A stretch of DNA of 64,000 nt from JAMXLO01 sp963794185 (GCA_963794185.1 CAWCDM010000105.1:1-64000), one strand, 5' to 3'; shown: positions 25,561 to 34,083, numbered from the stretch's first letter. Numbers and translations: made by a program. The notes: a model not told the origin generated them from the letters alone.

Positions 25561-26668
25561 TTAAGCTCCGCATAATAGTTGCCATTCAAGCATGCGCATA
25601 GCGCGTCGTGGGTGCACGGAAGAAACTGCGTACCAGCATAGGCAACTTCTGTAGCTGCCGCATATGTGAGATGATCATTTGACGCAGTTGCGTGAGTGAG
25701 TTGATCACCTTGCGCCCGGTGCACTGGGCCTTCAGATCATTCCATACATATTCGTCGGGGTTCAGCTCCGGCGAATAGGGCGGCAGGAAGAACAGCCCCA
25801 GCATGCCCGCTTGTTCTGCCACGAACCTCGCGACCGACTTGGCTCGGTGCGTCGGATGCCCGTCGACAATCACGAAGATCGGCTTCGTCGCGTTGACCAG
25901 CAATCGCCGGAGGAACTCGATGAACACCGCGGCAGTGACCCGCCCCTTGGTCAGCATGAAGCGGAGCTCGCCTTGGGCGCTGATCGCCGAGATCAGGTTG
26001 GCGCCGAACCGTGCGCCAGTGCTGGAGACCACCGGCGTCTGGCCTCGTTTCCCCCAGGTTGTGCCGCTGTGATAGTCCGAACGGACGCCGGCCTCGTCGG
26101 CGAAGAAGATCCGTGCGCCTGCGCGTTTTGCGCGACGCTGGATCGACGGATAGTCCGTCTCCAGCCAGCGCTGCACCGTCTCAGGGTTCTGCTGGTACGC
26201 CCGCCACAGCGGGCGTTGCGCGGTTAGCCCGAGCTGGTTCAGCAACCGGCACACTGAACTGTGGCTCAGATCTATGTCGAACCGCTCGGCAATCAGTGTC
26301 TGCACCATCGCCGCGGTCCATAGCGCGAACGGAAAATTCAACTGCAGAGGGTTCTTGTTGGCCACCGTGTTATAGATCCAGCGCAGGGCACGGCCATCGA
26401 GCTTCGGTGGACGTCCTCCGCGCTTGCGCGCTTCCAGCTGACCCCATCCGCCGCGCCGATACTGTGCGAGCCAGCGGAATAGGGTGCGCAGATTGACCCC
26501 GAGCGCGGCAGCAACATGGGTGGGACTTTCACCTGATTGCACCGCCGCAACGCCGCGTTTGCGCAGCTCGGTCAGCGTCGAATGGTCCAGAGCACGAGCA
26601 TCGGTTTTCATAAGCACGCGGATTAGCACATGTCCCCGTCGTCATGGCAACTACTTTGGGAAGGTTAA
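25561..26668 (-). mobile_element. Complete IS630-family insertion sequence (1108 bp)
   Basis: The element is bounded by imperfect terminal inverted repeats of about 25 bp. The left end begins TTAAGCTCCGCATAATAG and the reverse complement of the right end begins TTAACCTTCCCAAAGTAG; both continue TTGCCAT. 20 of the first 25 positions match. It is flanked by a TA target duplication at 25559-25560 and 26669-26670, as expected for IS630/Tc1-mariner. One intact transposase fills it. Intact ends and ORF suggest a recent insertion. Confidence 0.93.
25586..26611 (-). CDS. IS630-family transposase
   Basis: The protein has 341 residues from ATG 26611; a GTG six codons earlier is possible. The N-terminal helix-turn-helix region reads LTELRKRGVAAVQSG...VAAALGVNLRTLFRWLAQYRRGG, followed by RGGRPPKLDGRALRWI. 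The catalytic DDE triad is visible as FFADEAGVRSD, IFVIVDGHPTHRAK and LPPYSPELNPDEYVWNDLK, all typical of IS630. It cuts and reinserts the element at TA dinucleotides. No frameshift is present, unlike in many neighbouring genes. Confidence 0.95.
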   Translation of the reverse strand: MKTDARALDHSTLTELRKRGVAAVQSGESPTHVAAALGVNLRTLFRWLAQYRRGGWGQLEARKRGGRPPKLDGRALRWIYNTVANKNPLQLNFPFALWTAAMVQTLIAERFDIDLSHSSVCRLLNQLGLTAQRPLWRAYQQNPETVQRWLETDYPSIQRRAKRAGARIFFADEAGVRSDYHSGTTWGKRGQTPVVSSTGARFGANLISAISAQGELRFMLTKGRVTAAVFIEFLRRLLVNATKPIFVIVDGHPTHRAKSVARFVAEQAGMLGLFFLPPYSPELNPDEYVWNDLKAQCTGRKVINSLTQLRQMIISHMRQLQKLPMLVRSFFRAPTTRYAHA

Positions 26669-27120
26669 TAACTCGAACCGAGATAAGCGAACGGTGCGGT
26701 CAGCGCGCCGGTACTGACGCCGGTGGCCAGTGCGAAGACCGGACGGGTGCCATTTTCGGACCAGCCGCACAGCAGGCCGGCGCCGAAGGCCCCGTTCTCA
26801 CCGCCGCCGGAGACGGCGAGCAACTCGATCTGCGGCATTGGTGCGCCGGGTGCCAGGCCCAGCGTCCGGCGTTGGCGCTCGATGGCGGCGATGAATTCCG
26901 CCTCCAGCGATTGGACGCTCATGACCGGGTAGAAGCGCTCATTCGGCACGCCGAGCACGCTGGCCTGCGCGGACTGGCCCGTGGGTACCGCCGGCCCACG
27001 CACCGGCGTGGCGCAACCGGGCAGAAGGGATGAGACGCCGCCCGCCGCGGCAAGACCGAACATGTGCCGGCGCGCAAGGCTGGAACACGGGTGAAGCAAA
27101 GGCCTCGGCCGGTTCGACAT
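26669..27120 (-). pseudogene. Patatin-like phospholipase lipoprotein, N-terminal half
   Basis: The start MSNRPRPLLHPCSSLARRHMFGL leads into a lipoprotein signal with lipobox LLPGC. The patatin domain starts IELLAVSGGGENGAFGAGLLCGW (oxyanion hole), and the nucleophile is Ser in GVSTGALTAPFAYLG. The frame then runs into the IS630 end and stops at TAA after SSY. The complete gene would have encoded a membrane-anchored, exported patatin-type lipase of about 410 residues. Confidence 0.9.
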
Positions 27121-27454
27121 GCAAAATGTTCCCCCTTGGTCAGCCCCGCCGTCATCGACTGTCGCAACCGACGTTGCGTCGTTCCGATGGACGCCGATAG
27201 CACCACGTCGCGCGTTGCGCAGGCAACCGACCATCCGACCGAAGGCACGCATGGAGAGCCGGGAATGCCGGCGTTTGGCGAACCGGCGCGGCGGCGCCAT
27301 ACTGGTTCGCGTCAGGAATAGCGCCCATCGGGTGATGGTGAGGCGGACACATGCGTTCGGCGCGGTCCGTTCGTGCCAGGGCGATCCAGCAACGGCGGCT
27401 GTTATGGTCAGCTCCTAGGGCTAGCATAGTGCGCAACTAGGCTCTGTCCCGGCG
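27121..27454. other. Intergenic, no gene recognised
   Basis: This is the upstream region of the split patatin gene. The open frames here have no recognisable family motifs and no convincing start sites. Promoter elements cannot be assigned. Confidence 0.5.
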
Positions 27455-27678
27455 GACCAATGCGACCAGGCGCCAGGCGGCCCGGACGCCGTTCGCCCCG
27501 GTCGTGCTCAGCGGGGGAAATTCTGCATGGGCTCCGATCGCCATTATCCGGAGGAGGGTCCGGTGCATGCGGTCGAGGTCGGACCGTTCACGATCGATCC
27601 GCATCCCGTCACCAATCGCGACTTCTCCGGCTTTGTTGCGGCGATCGGCTACCGCACCGTCGCCGAGCGGCCGCTCGC
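27455..27678 (+). pseudogene. Formylglycine-generating enzyme (SUMF1-like) N-terminal remnant
   Basis: The frame reads GKFCMGSDRHYPEEGPVHAVEVGPFTIDPHPVTNRDFSGFVAAIGYRTVAERPL, which is the start of the FGE-sulfatase domain (MGSDxHYPEE, the VTNxxFxxFV motif). It breaks off just before 27680, where the neighbouring sulfatase remnant begins in another frame. FGE converts an active-site Cys or Ser of sulfatases to formylglycine. Only about 50 of the usual ~300 residues remain, so the protein cannot function. Confidence 0.85.
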
Positions 27679-27680
27679 CC

Positions 27681-28007
27681 GATGTCAAGGAACGCCTCCT
27701 CGCCGGCTATACGGTCGATGACCGTACGTTCAAAGTCCACATCGACGGCTACAATCAGCTGCCGTACCTGACCGGGCAGGAGGCCAAGAGCGCGCGCCCG
27801 CGCTTCATCTAGTTCTCCGACGATGGCGACCTGACCGGGGTCCAATTCGACAATTGGAAGATGGTGTTTGCGCAGCAGCGGCAGCCTGGCACGCTGGCCG
27901 TCTGGAGCGAGCCTTTCGTGCACACGCGCATCCTCTGGACCTACAATCCGCGCACCGACCCGTTCAAGCGGGCGGACACCGACTCGAACACGTACTGGGA
28001 CTGGTAG
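27681..28007 (+). pseudogene. Arylsulfatase C-terminal remnant with in-frame TAG
   Basis: The frame reads DVKERLLAGY, KVHIDGYNQLPYLTG, PRFI[TAG]FSDDGDLTGVQFDNWK and VWSEPFVHTRILWTYNPRTDPFKRADTDSNTYWDW, the well-conserved C-terminal end of bacterial arylsulfatases. The TAG at 27810-27812 stands where the family has a Tyr codon. The N-terminal catalytic domain is missing. It directly abuts a formylglycine-generating-enzyme remnant, so a larger deletion apparently fused the ends of a sulfatase/FGE gene pair. Confidence 0.85.
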
Positions 28008-28126
28008 GCCGGTAGTTCCTGGCAACCCAACTCTTGCAGCACGCGGGTATCGGAGCCTACGGTCCACTCGCGGCTGGCGAACAGACCGCCCATTGGGGGA
28101 AACGCGCGTTAGATGGGGGACAAGCA

Positions 28127-28435
28127 ATGTCTGGAGGAATTGTTGGACTGATCATCCAGCTGATTGCAGGAGCGGTCGGGGGCAATATCGTTGGGGCACT
28201 TGCAAAGCAGCTCGATCTTGGCACGGTTTGGAACAGCGTTGCAGGCATCGTCGGCGGCTGCATTGGCGGCCAGATCCTCGGCGCTGTGCTGGGCGGCGGT
28301 GCGACGGCGTCCGGTGGTTTGGACATCGGCTCGATCATCGGACAGGTCGCTGCCGGCGGCGTTGGAGGTGGCGTGCTGATGGCGATCATCGGCGCTGTGA
28401 AACAGATGATGGGCGGCGGGCCAACCAACCGTTAG
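28127..28435 (+). CDS. Small glycine-rich membrane protein, function unknown
   Basis: The protein has 102 residues starting MSGGIVGLIIQLIAGAVGGNIVGAL. Three hydrophobic glycine-zipper-like segments are visible (AGAVGGNIVGAL, VAGIVGGCIGGQILGAVLGGG, AAGGVGGGVLMAIIGAV), separated by short polar loops (KQLDLGT, TASGGLD). The C-terminus is polar. I do not recognise a named family; the pattern suggests an inner-membrane protein. ATG 28127 follows GGGGGA. Neighbours are a sulfatase remnant and a PsiF-like gene, which give no functional hint. Confidence 0.6.
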   Translation: MSGGIVGLIIQLIAGAVGGNIVGALAKQLDLGTVWNSVAGIVGGCIGGQILGAVLGGGATASGGLDIGSIIGQVAAGGVGGGVLMAIIGAVKQMMGGGPTNR

Positions 28436-28508
28436 ACCGTACGACACCGTTTTGACACCGCCTCAACTTTGTTCCAGCTCAAGTGGCTAGACTTGAATGG
28501 AGGTAAAT

Positions 28509-28754
28509 ATGAAACGAGTTGCCCTCGCAGTGCTGCTGACGGTGCTTGCTCTGAGCTCGGCTATGGCGGAAGGTACTTGCCAAAGCAAGGCAATCGACAA
28601 AAGCGGCAAGCCTCTCGCCGGAGCGGCGCTGAAGAGCTTCACCACAAAGTGTGTGAAGGATACCTGCGAGCCTCAAGCGATCGACAAGAATGGCAAGCCG
28701 CTCGCCGGTGCCGCGAAGGCCAGCTTTATGAAGAAATGCGAGAGCGAAGCATAA
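28509..28754 (+). CDS. PsiF-repeat exported protein
   Basis: The protein has 81 residues with a signal peptide (MKRVALAVLLTVLALSSAMA). The mature part carries two copies of a Cys-containing repeat: CQSKAIDKSGKPLAGAALKSFTTKC and CEPQAIDKNGKPLAGAAKASFMKKC. This is the PsiF repeat, named after the phosphate-starvation-inducible protein of E. coli; its molecular role is unknown. GGAGG lies 6 nt before ATG 28509. No Pho box was recognised. The Cys pairs are probably oxidised in the periplasm. Confidence 0.85.
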   Translation: MKRVALAVLLTVLALSSAMAEGTCQSKAIDKSGKPLAGAALKSFTTKCVKDTCEPQAIDKNGKPLAGAAKASFMKKCESEA

Positions 28755-29111
28755 GGAATTCTCTGGGCCACCGCGGAGGCGCGTCACTGAGAGCGGTGCG
28801 GCTGCGCGATCGTCATCCCCTTCGGGCCTGACCGCTTCGACGAGACAGCCGGGATTCAAACTGCCGCGCACCCGTCTGAGAGTCCACACTCCATGGTGGT
28901 TGCGTTCCCTCGCCTGCGGCAGGCCTGTCATGATGGACGATGCTCAGGGCTGACCCGGAACGATTTCCGAACGATAGTTCGAGTCACTGCAACGTTGTTG
29001 CCGAACTATGGCGGTCGATTCCAGCGATCTGGTCGGCACCCGGCGGACAGGGGTTGCGTGATCGCAGCGGCTGCGATTCTCTCGCGGTTGCGAACACACA
29101 GGTGTCACGCC
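28755..29111. other. Intergenic, no gene recognised
   Basis: No ORF here shows family motifs or a convincing start. The stretch leads into insertion-sequence debris that begins at 29112 and may itself be decayed mobile DNA. Confidence 0.4.
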
Positions 29112-29162
29112 ATGGCCTGGACTGAAATCACGCGCTTCAAGTATCAGTGCGAGGGCTGGATC
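29112..29162 (+). pseudogene. IS5-type transposase N-terminal fragment
   Basis: ATG 29112 opens MAWTEITRFKYQCEGW, which matches the N-terminus common in IS5-family transposases of alphaproteobacteria (MAWTEITRxxYxREGLRYASD). The similarity stops after 16 codons. Confidence 0.55.
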
Positions 29163-29337
29163 AGTGTACCCGCCTGACGCAGGGCTACGTAAGGGCAGAG
29201 GTTGGTCCAGTACGCTCTCCGGCGGGGGTGGCCCGCGGAGCTTTGTCGAGTCTGGCCACGGCGGGCAACGCCGACGATGGACATCATCGACTCGAGGGGC
29301 GCGAACTGAACGCTTCCAGCGATCACTGCAGCGTGAA

Positions 29338-29760
29338 CTCGACTGCACCGACACCGACTTCATGCGCGATATGATCGGCTTCGAGCTGCGCATGCGCCTG
29401 ATGGACGTTGGAGGTCGAACCTCACTGGGCGCCCCGCACGGCGCTCGGTGCGCCGATCGCCTGACCACCGCAACGGCTGAGCCGTCGAGCGTGACTGGGA
29501 GACCCGCGCCGGCACCGTCGAACTGCGTATTCCGAAGTGCGGCGGGGCAGTCTACTGTCCCAGGCCAGCTCGTCGAACCACGGCGGATGGCCGAGAAGGC
29601 ACTCACCGCGGTGATCCAGGAAGCCTACGTCCAGGGCCTCTACGCGCTCGGTCGATGACCTCGCGCCAGCGGCTATGGGAATGTCTCGGCATCTCTCAAG
29701 AGCCAGGTATCCCGGCTGTGCGGCGAGATCGATGACAAGGTGCAGACCTGCCGCGACCCT
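29338..29760 (+). pseudogene. IS256-family transposase remnant, plus-strand copy
   Basis: Split over several frames, the strand encodes DFMRDMIGFELRMRLMDV, GAPHGARCADRLT, RDWETRAGTVELRIPK, EPRRMAEKALTAVIQEAYVQG and KSQVSRLCGEIDDKVQT. These are consecutive blocks of the N-terminal half of IS256/Mutator transposases. The copy is full of indels and stops and ends where an oppositely oriented copy begins. The DDE catalytic domain is absent from this copy. Confidence 0.85.
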
Positions 29761-30500
29761 GGCCGTCCGGCATGGGCGAGCAGGTCTGCGCATCAGATGC
29801 ACGCGGCAGCGTTGCAACGTGGCATGCCAGCACCCTGGCCGCATCGTCGGTCGGTCAGTCCTTCATGGGCATCGGAGATCGCCAGCTTCAACAACGCGCA
29901 GCCGGCGGCGAGCGAGCCTTGCGCAGGAACTCGGTCCCACAAGGTCTCGAGACCTTCGGAGGGACCGATATTCATGCCAAGGATCTCGCGCCGACCGTCG
30001 TTGTTGACGCCGACTGCGATGATGACGGCGACCGAGACGATGAAGGACTGGCATGGCCGCACATTGCCAGGGTGGCGTGCGAGCCAGACGTAGGGCCAAT
30101 CGCCTGCCAGCGGCCGGTTGAGGAAGGTCTGCAACCTTGTCATCGATCTCGCCGCACAGCCGGGATACGCTGGCTCTTCGGCCATCCGCCGTGGATCGAG
30201 GACAGCCTGCGCGGAAGAAGATGCCCCTCCGCAGCTTCGGAAGACGCAGTGTCGCACGGTCGCCGGCAGCGGCGTCTCCCAGTCACGCTCGCGGTAGCCG
30301 TTGCGGTGGGTGAGGCGATCGGGCGCACGAGCTGGCCTGCGTGGGCTGCGCCGCCGCTGATCGGTTCTAGACCTCCAACTCCATCAGGCGCTGCGACAGC
30401 TGAAGCCGAGGTCATATCGCGCAGGAAGTCGGTGTCTGCCGTCTTCTCCAGCGAGGTCACGCGAGGTTCATCGTTCTCGCTCGGTGCATCGTTGGGTCCT
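29755..30500 (-). pseudogene. IS256-family transposase remnant, minus-strand copy
   Basis: Read on the minus strand: TDFLRDM, then a degenerate stretch, DPRRMAE, a deletion, QTFLNRPLAGDWPYVWLA, FIVSVAVIIAVGVNNDGRREILGMNIGPSE, LLKLAISDAHEGL and ATLQRCRVHLMR. The DGRREILG and SDAHEGL blocks belong to the IS256 catalytic domain. Indels break the frame repeatedly. It converges with the plus-strand remnant at about 29757. Confidence 0.85.
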
Positions 30501-30636
30501 TGAGTTGGCGTTGAAGTTCGCAACCAAACCCTACCGAAGATACGCACGATGAGCCACCGCGGTGGATAAGCTGGCCCGCCTGCGCCAGACTCTTGGCGGT
30601 CGCTCCGGCGGGCCACTTACCCACCGCTCTTACACC

Positions 30637-30711
30637 ACTCCTCGGGACACGATCTATCAGCGCGACGGGCTGCGCTACGCAGGCGATACCAGCGCGCTCT
30701 CGCAGGGCTGA
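30637..30711 (+). pseudogene. IS5-type transposase N-terminal fragment, second
   Basis: The frame reads TPRDTIYQRDGLRYAGDTSALSQG and then stops. YQRDGLRYAxD matches the IS5-family N-terminus also seen at 29112. Only this short piece remains. Confidence 0.5.
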
Positions 30712-30743
30712 CGATAACGGGTCAGATCTCGCGCCTACTTGTC

Positions 30744-30954
30744 TAACAGGCTGCGGAACAAGGAAGGCCAGGGCTCCGCCCCCGGATCAGGTCCGGGGCA
30801 GGCTCTGGACCCGCTGGGCCTGAGGCCCCAGACCCCCAATACCAAGAGTACAAGGTTCCAAGGACTTGTCCTTGGCGGGGTCCAGGGGCAGAGCCCCGGG
30901 CCTTTCCTTCGTTACATTATGAACCAGCCAAACGGCCGCTTTTCCACAGCCTGC
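30744..30954. repeat. ~210-bp dispersed repeat, copy A
   Basis: The element starts TAACAGGCTGCGGAACAAGG and ends near CCACAGCCTGC. Its centre contains GGACTTGTCCTTGG and GGGGCAGAGCCCC, both able to form hairpins. The reverse complement of 46806-47016 matches it nearly base for base. Such elements are dispersed intergenic repeats; no ORF is plausible in it. Confidence 0.9.
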
Positions 30955-31264
30955 GAACCCCCCATACTGGCTCGCCGCCGCGGACGTGGCAGCGGCCATC
31001 GAGCGCATCTTGATCGCCCTGAAACTAGGTCGCGGTTCATTTGCGATGCCTTGATCCGTGCGCCCGGCATCGCCGCGGGCTGCTCTCGAACGGTCACCTT
31101 CGACGGCAGGGCATTGCGGCTGTCCGGTTTCGATCTCGTGTGACCATCGGTCGCTCCGGCTTGACGCCGTGCCGCCTCCGGTTAAGGTCGCCAGCAGACC
31201 TGACGTTGCGTACGCAACCCGAGCGTATGGCCGGACAGGGAATAACGGGAAGGGGACAACAGTG
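30955..31264. other. Upstream region of PQQ dehydrogenase gene
   Basis: I see no gene in these 310 bases. An open frame does run into the dehydrogenase from upstream, but it lacks a start codon with a ribosome binding site. The region should hold the dehydrogenase promoter; no confident -35/-10 pair was found. Confidence 0.5.
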
Positions 31265-33058
31265 ATGCCGGGCGGCCAGGTCTCGATATTCAGGTTCTGC
31301 AACGCGATCATCATCGGGCTTCCACTGCTGTTCCTCGCCGCCGCACCCGGGCGCGCGCAGCAGGCGCAGGCCGTCGATCCGACGAAGGATATGCGTCCGG
31401 TCACCGACGCGATGCTGCTCAAGCCGGACCCGGGCGACTGGCTGATGTGGCGTCGCACCTATGACGGCTACGGCTTCAGCCCGCTCAATCAGATCACCAA
31501 GGACAACATCAAGGACCTGCAGGTCGCCTGGACCTGGTCGCTGACCAACGGCGCCACCGAGAGCACGCCGATCGTGCACGACGGCATCCTCTACATCTGG
31601 AACTACGCCGACAAGGTGCAGGCGCTGAGTGCCGCCACCGGCGACCTGATCTGGGAGTATCGGCGCGATCTGCCGCAGAAGATCATCGACCAGGCCGGCA
31701 ACAACATGGCCAAGCGGAACATGGCGATCTACCAGGACAAGCTGGTGATCGCCACGTCCGATGTGCATCTCGTGGCGCTGGACGCGAAGACCGGCGAGGT
31801 CGCCTGGGATCATGAGACGGCCGACTGGCGGCAGGGCTGGCGCTACACCGCCGGTCCGTTCATCGTCGACGGGATGGTGCTGCAGGGCATGACCGGCTGC
31901 GGCAATGCCGAGCCCGGCGGGTGCTTCATCACCGCGCACGACTTCAAGACCGGCGCGGAGAAGTGGCGGGTCTGGACCGTCGCGCATCCGGAAGACCCCA
32001 ACTTCAGCACATGGAACGGCGTTCCGCTCGAGAGCCGGTTCGGCGCCTCCGCCTGGGTGGCCGGCTCGTTCGATCCTGACCTGAACATGGTGTATTACGG
32101 CGTCGGCCAGCCGTATCCCTGGATCGCCGAGATGCGTGGCACGCTGCCGCTGAAGAAGAACGCCCCCGGCATCACCAACGACGCGCTCTATTCGGACACC
32201 ACGCTGGCGATCGATCCGGCCACCGGGAACGTGAAGTGGTACCACCAGTATCTCAAGAACGACACGTGGGACCTGGACTACGTGTATGAGCGGATGCTGA
32301 TCGACCTGCCGTTCAACGGTGCGACCCGCAAGATGGTCGTCACCACCGGCAAGCTCGGCATCATCGAGGCGCTCGACCGCACCACCGGCGAGTGGCTGTG
32401 GGCCAAGCAGACGGTGCCGCAGAACGTGGTCGCCGCCATCGACCAGAAGACCGGCGAGAAGACGATCAACCAGGCCGCTGTGCCGCATATCGGCCAGACC
32501 ACGGTGAACTGCCCGGCGGACCCGGGCGGGCGCGGCTGGCCGGCGACGGCGTACAACCCGAACACGCAGACCCTGTTCCTGCCGCTGAATGAATTCTGCT
32601 CCAACACCACGCCGACGCCGCTCGATCCCGGCCAGGCCTACACCGGCGGCGGCCGGGCCATCTTCGCCCGCGTTCCGGTTCCGAACAGCGACGGGAATAT
32701 CGGCCGGATCGACGCGGTCAAGCTGACCGACCGCTCGACCACCTGGTCGTTCCGCCACCGTGCGCCTGCCACCGGCGCGGTGCTGCCGACAGCGGGCGGC
32801 GTCGTGTTCGCCGGTGCATGGGACCGTAACTTCCGCGCCTTCGACGATGCAACGGGCAAGGTGCTCTGGCAGATTCGCACCAACAACGCGATCAACGGCT
32901 TTCCCGTCAGCTACACCGTGAACGGCAAGCAATACGTGGCGGTGTCCGTCGGCAACGGCTCGAGCCAGGCCAAGGCGCTTGCCACGCTGACGCCGGAGCT
33001 TACTGCGCCGGACGGTGGATCGGTGTTGTGGGTCTTCGCCCTGCCCGACAAGAAGTAG
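31265..33058 (+). CDS. PQQ-dependent alcohol dehydrogenase (quinoprotein, MDH/EDH family)
   Basis: The protein has 597 residues with a signal peptide (residues ~1-31, LLFLAAAPGRAQ). The eight-bladed propeller shows many W-docking repeats (DLQVAWTWSL, TGDLIWEYRR, TGEVAWDHET, TGNVKWYHQY, TGEWLWAK, TGKVLWQIRT). The active-site segment is NDTWDLDYV, with catalytic Asp336 and a second Asp at 338. That D-x-D arrangement is the mark of lanthanide-dependent XoxF/PedH-type enzymes. However, the usual metal-site Asn (YYGTGNP) is Gln here (YYGVGQP), and the vicinal Cys-Cys is missing. Periplasmic oxidation of an alcohol is expected. ATG 31265 is chosen to give the signal peptide; an associated binding protein and ABC genes follow. 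Confidence 0.9.
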   Translation: MPGGQVSIFRFCNAIIIGLPLLFLAAAPGRAQQAQAVDPTKDMRPVTDAMLLKPDPGDWLMWRRTYDGYGFSPLNQITKDNIKDLQVAWTWSLTNGATESTPIVHDGILYIWNYADKVQALSAATGDLIWEYRRDLPQKIIDQAGNNMAKRNMAIYQDKLVIATSDVHLVALDAKTGEVAWDHETADWRQGWRYTAGPFIVDGMVLQGMTGCGNAEPGGCFITAHDFKTGAEKWRVWTVAHPEDPNFSTWNGVPLESRFGASAWVAGSFDPDLNMVYYGVGQPYPWIAEMRGTLPLKKNAPGITNDALYSDTTLAIDPATGNVKWYHQYLKNDTWDLDYVYERMLIDLPFNGATRKMVVTTGKLGIIEALDRTTGEWLWAKQTVPQNVVAAIDQKTGEKTINQAAVPHIGQTTVNCPADPGGRGWPATAYNPNTQTLFLPLNEFCSNTTPTPLDPGQAYTGGGRAIFARVPVPNSDGNIGRIDAVKLTDRSTTWSFRHRAPATGAVLPTAGGVVFAGAWDRNFRAFDDATGKVLWQIRTNNAINGFPVSYTVNGKQYVAVSVGNGSSQAKALATLTPELTAPDGGSVLWVFALPDKK

Positions 33059-33104
33059 GACCGGGGGCGTAAGTGGGAAGCAGATGGACTGTAAATGAAC
33101 ACTA

Positions 33105-33240
33105 GCTCTCCCTCCCCTTGCGGGAGGGGGTTGGGGGGAGGGGGCGGCTCAAGCGGTACCAAGCGTGATTGTTCGTCGGCTCGACCCCTCCCCCCAACCT
33201 TGGTCCGCTTCGCGGCCCAAGCCCACAAGGGGAGGGGGAG
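33105..33240. repeat. Composite GC-rich palindromic repeat (family R1), copy 2
   Basis: This is the same element as 21055-21175 in opposite orientation: CCCTCCCCTTGCGGGAGGGG at the left, AACCTTGGTCCGCTTCGCGG in the centre-right, and CACAAGGGGAGGGGGAG at the end. It separates the PQQ dehydrogenase gene from the MxaJ-like gene. Confidence 0.85.
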
Positions 33241-33257
33241 TATCTCGCGTTCGCCTG

Positions 33258-34073
33258 ATGCCGCCATGCGCCGTTCTGCTGTGCCTCGGCTGCCTGTCCT
33301 CCGTCTCCGCCACCCCGTTCGTCGTGGACGAGTGGCGGTTCGGCGCGCACGAGACCAACGCCGCGCTGCGCTATTGCATCGACGAGCGTGACCCCGACTG
33401 GCCGGTCGCGCGCAAGATCGCCGCCGCCGTCGCCGCCGCGTTGCTGCTGCAGCCGAAGGAATACCTGATCGGCAATGATCCGCGAACCGACGACATGTCG
33501 GGCGAGGATCTCGACGACACCTACCGGATGCTGATCCAGCATTGCGACGTGTTCTTCGGCTTCAAGCTGGTGCCGGACGCCTACCCGCAATGGGTCACCA
33601 TCACGCGGCCATATTATCGCAGCACGTATGTCTACGTGGCTGCCGATCCCGCCTGGAAGTCGCTCGGCGACATGCCGACCACGCGGGCGATCGGCGCCAC
33701 CATCGGCACCTGCGCGGACATGCGGCTGTCGCAGTATCTCCTTGCGGTCAGCGCCGACAAGCGTTGGGACAAGTATCCGATGGCATCCGACGAGGCGGCG
33801 GTGCGCGCGGTGCTGAGCGGGACGACGGGGGCGGCGCTGGTGTGGGCGCCTGCGCTCTGGGCGCTGCGCAAGGCCGATGCCGCCATCGCGAAATTGCCGG
33901 AGATGGCGCCCAGCCCGCTGCCGGTCTCGACCGCCGATGTCGGCGCCATTCTGCTGAGCCGGCAGGCGTTCCTGCGCACCAGCCTCGACCAGGCGATCGC
34001 CTCGCTGACTGCGGACGGCACCATCGCCACCATCCTGAAGGACGAGAAATTCCCCGGCGAACCGGTGCCGTGA
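33258..34073 (+). CDS. Quinoprotein-dehydrogenase-associated periplasmic binding protein (MxaJ/XoxJ-like)
   Basis: The protein has 271 residues with a signal peptide ending near SSVSA. The fold is that of extracellular solute-binding family 3: LRYCIDERDPDWPVARKIAAAVAAAL, GEDLDDTYRMLIQHCDVFFGFKLV, WVTITRPYYRSTYVYV and IGTCADMRLSQYL. Proteins of this type are found beside PQQ alcohol dehydrogenases; XoxJ/MxaJ are thought to help assembly or activation of the dehydrogenase. ATG 33258 overlaps no repeat. The gene ends 10 bp before the ABC ATPase. Confidence 0.8.
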   Translation: MPPCAVLLCLGCLSSVSATPFVVDEWRFGAHETNAALRYCIDERDPDWPVARKIAAAVAAALLLQPKEYLIGNDPRTDDMSGEDLDDTYRMLIQHCDVFFGFKLVPDAYPQWVTITRPYYRSTYVYVAADPAWKSLGDMPTTRAIGATIGTCADMRLSQYLLAVSADKRWDKYPMASDEAAVRAVLSGTTGAALVWAPALWALRKADAAIAKLPEMAPSPLPVSTADVGAILLSRQAFLRTSLDQAIASLTADGTIATILKDEKFPGEPVP

Positions 34074-34083
34074 TCACCGCTCG

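Noticed and set aside
30744..30954. Possible small RNA or tRNA gene
   Set aside because: It folds well, but lacks tRNA features such as a TTC loop and CCA-ready stem. The second inverted copy identifies it as a dispersed repeat.
31094..32932. Minus-strand 612-codon open frame opposite the PQQ dehydrogenase
   Set aside because: It is the antisense of a quinoprotein with visible propeller motifs; no recognisable domain.
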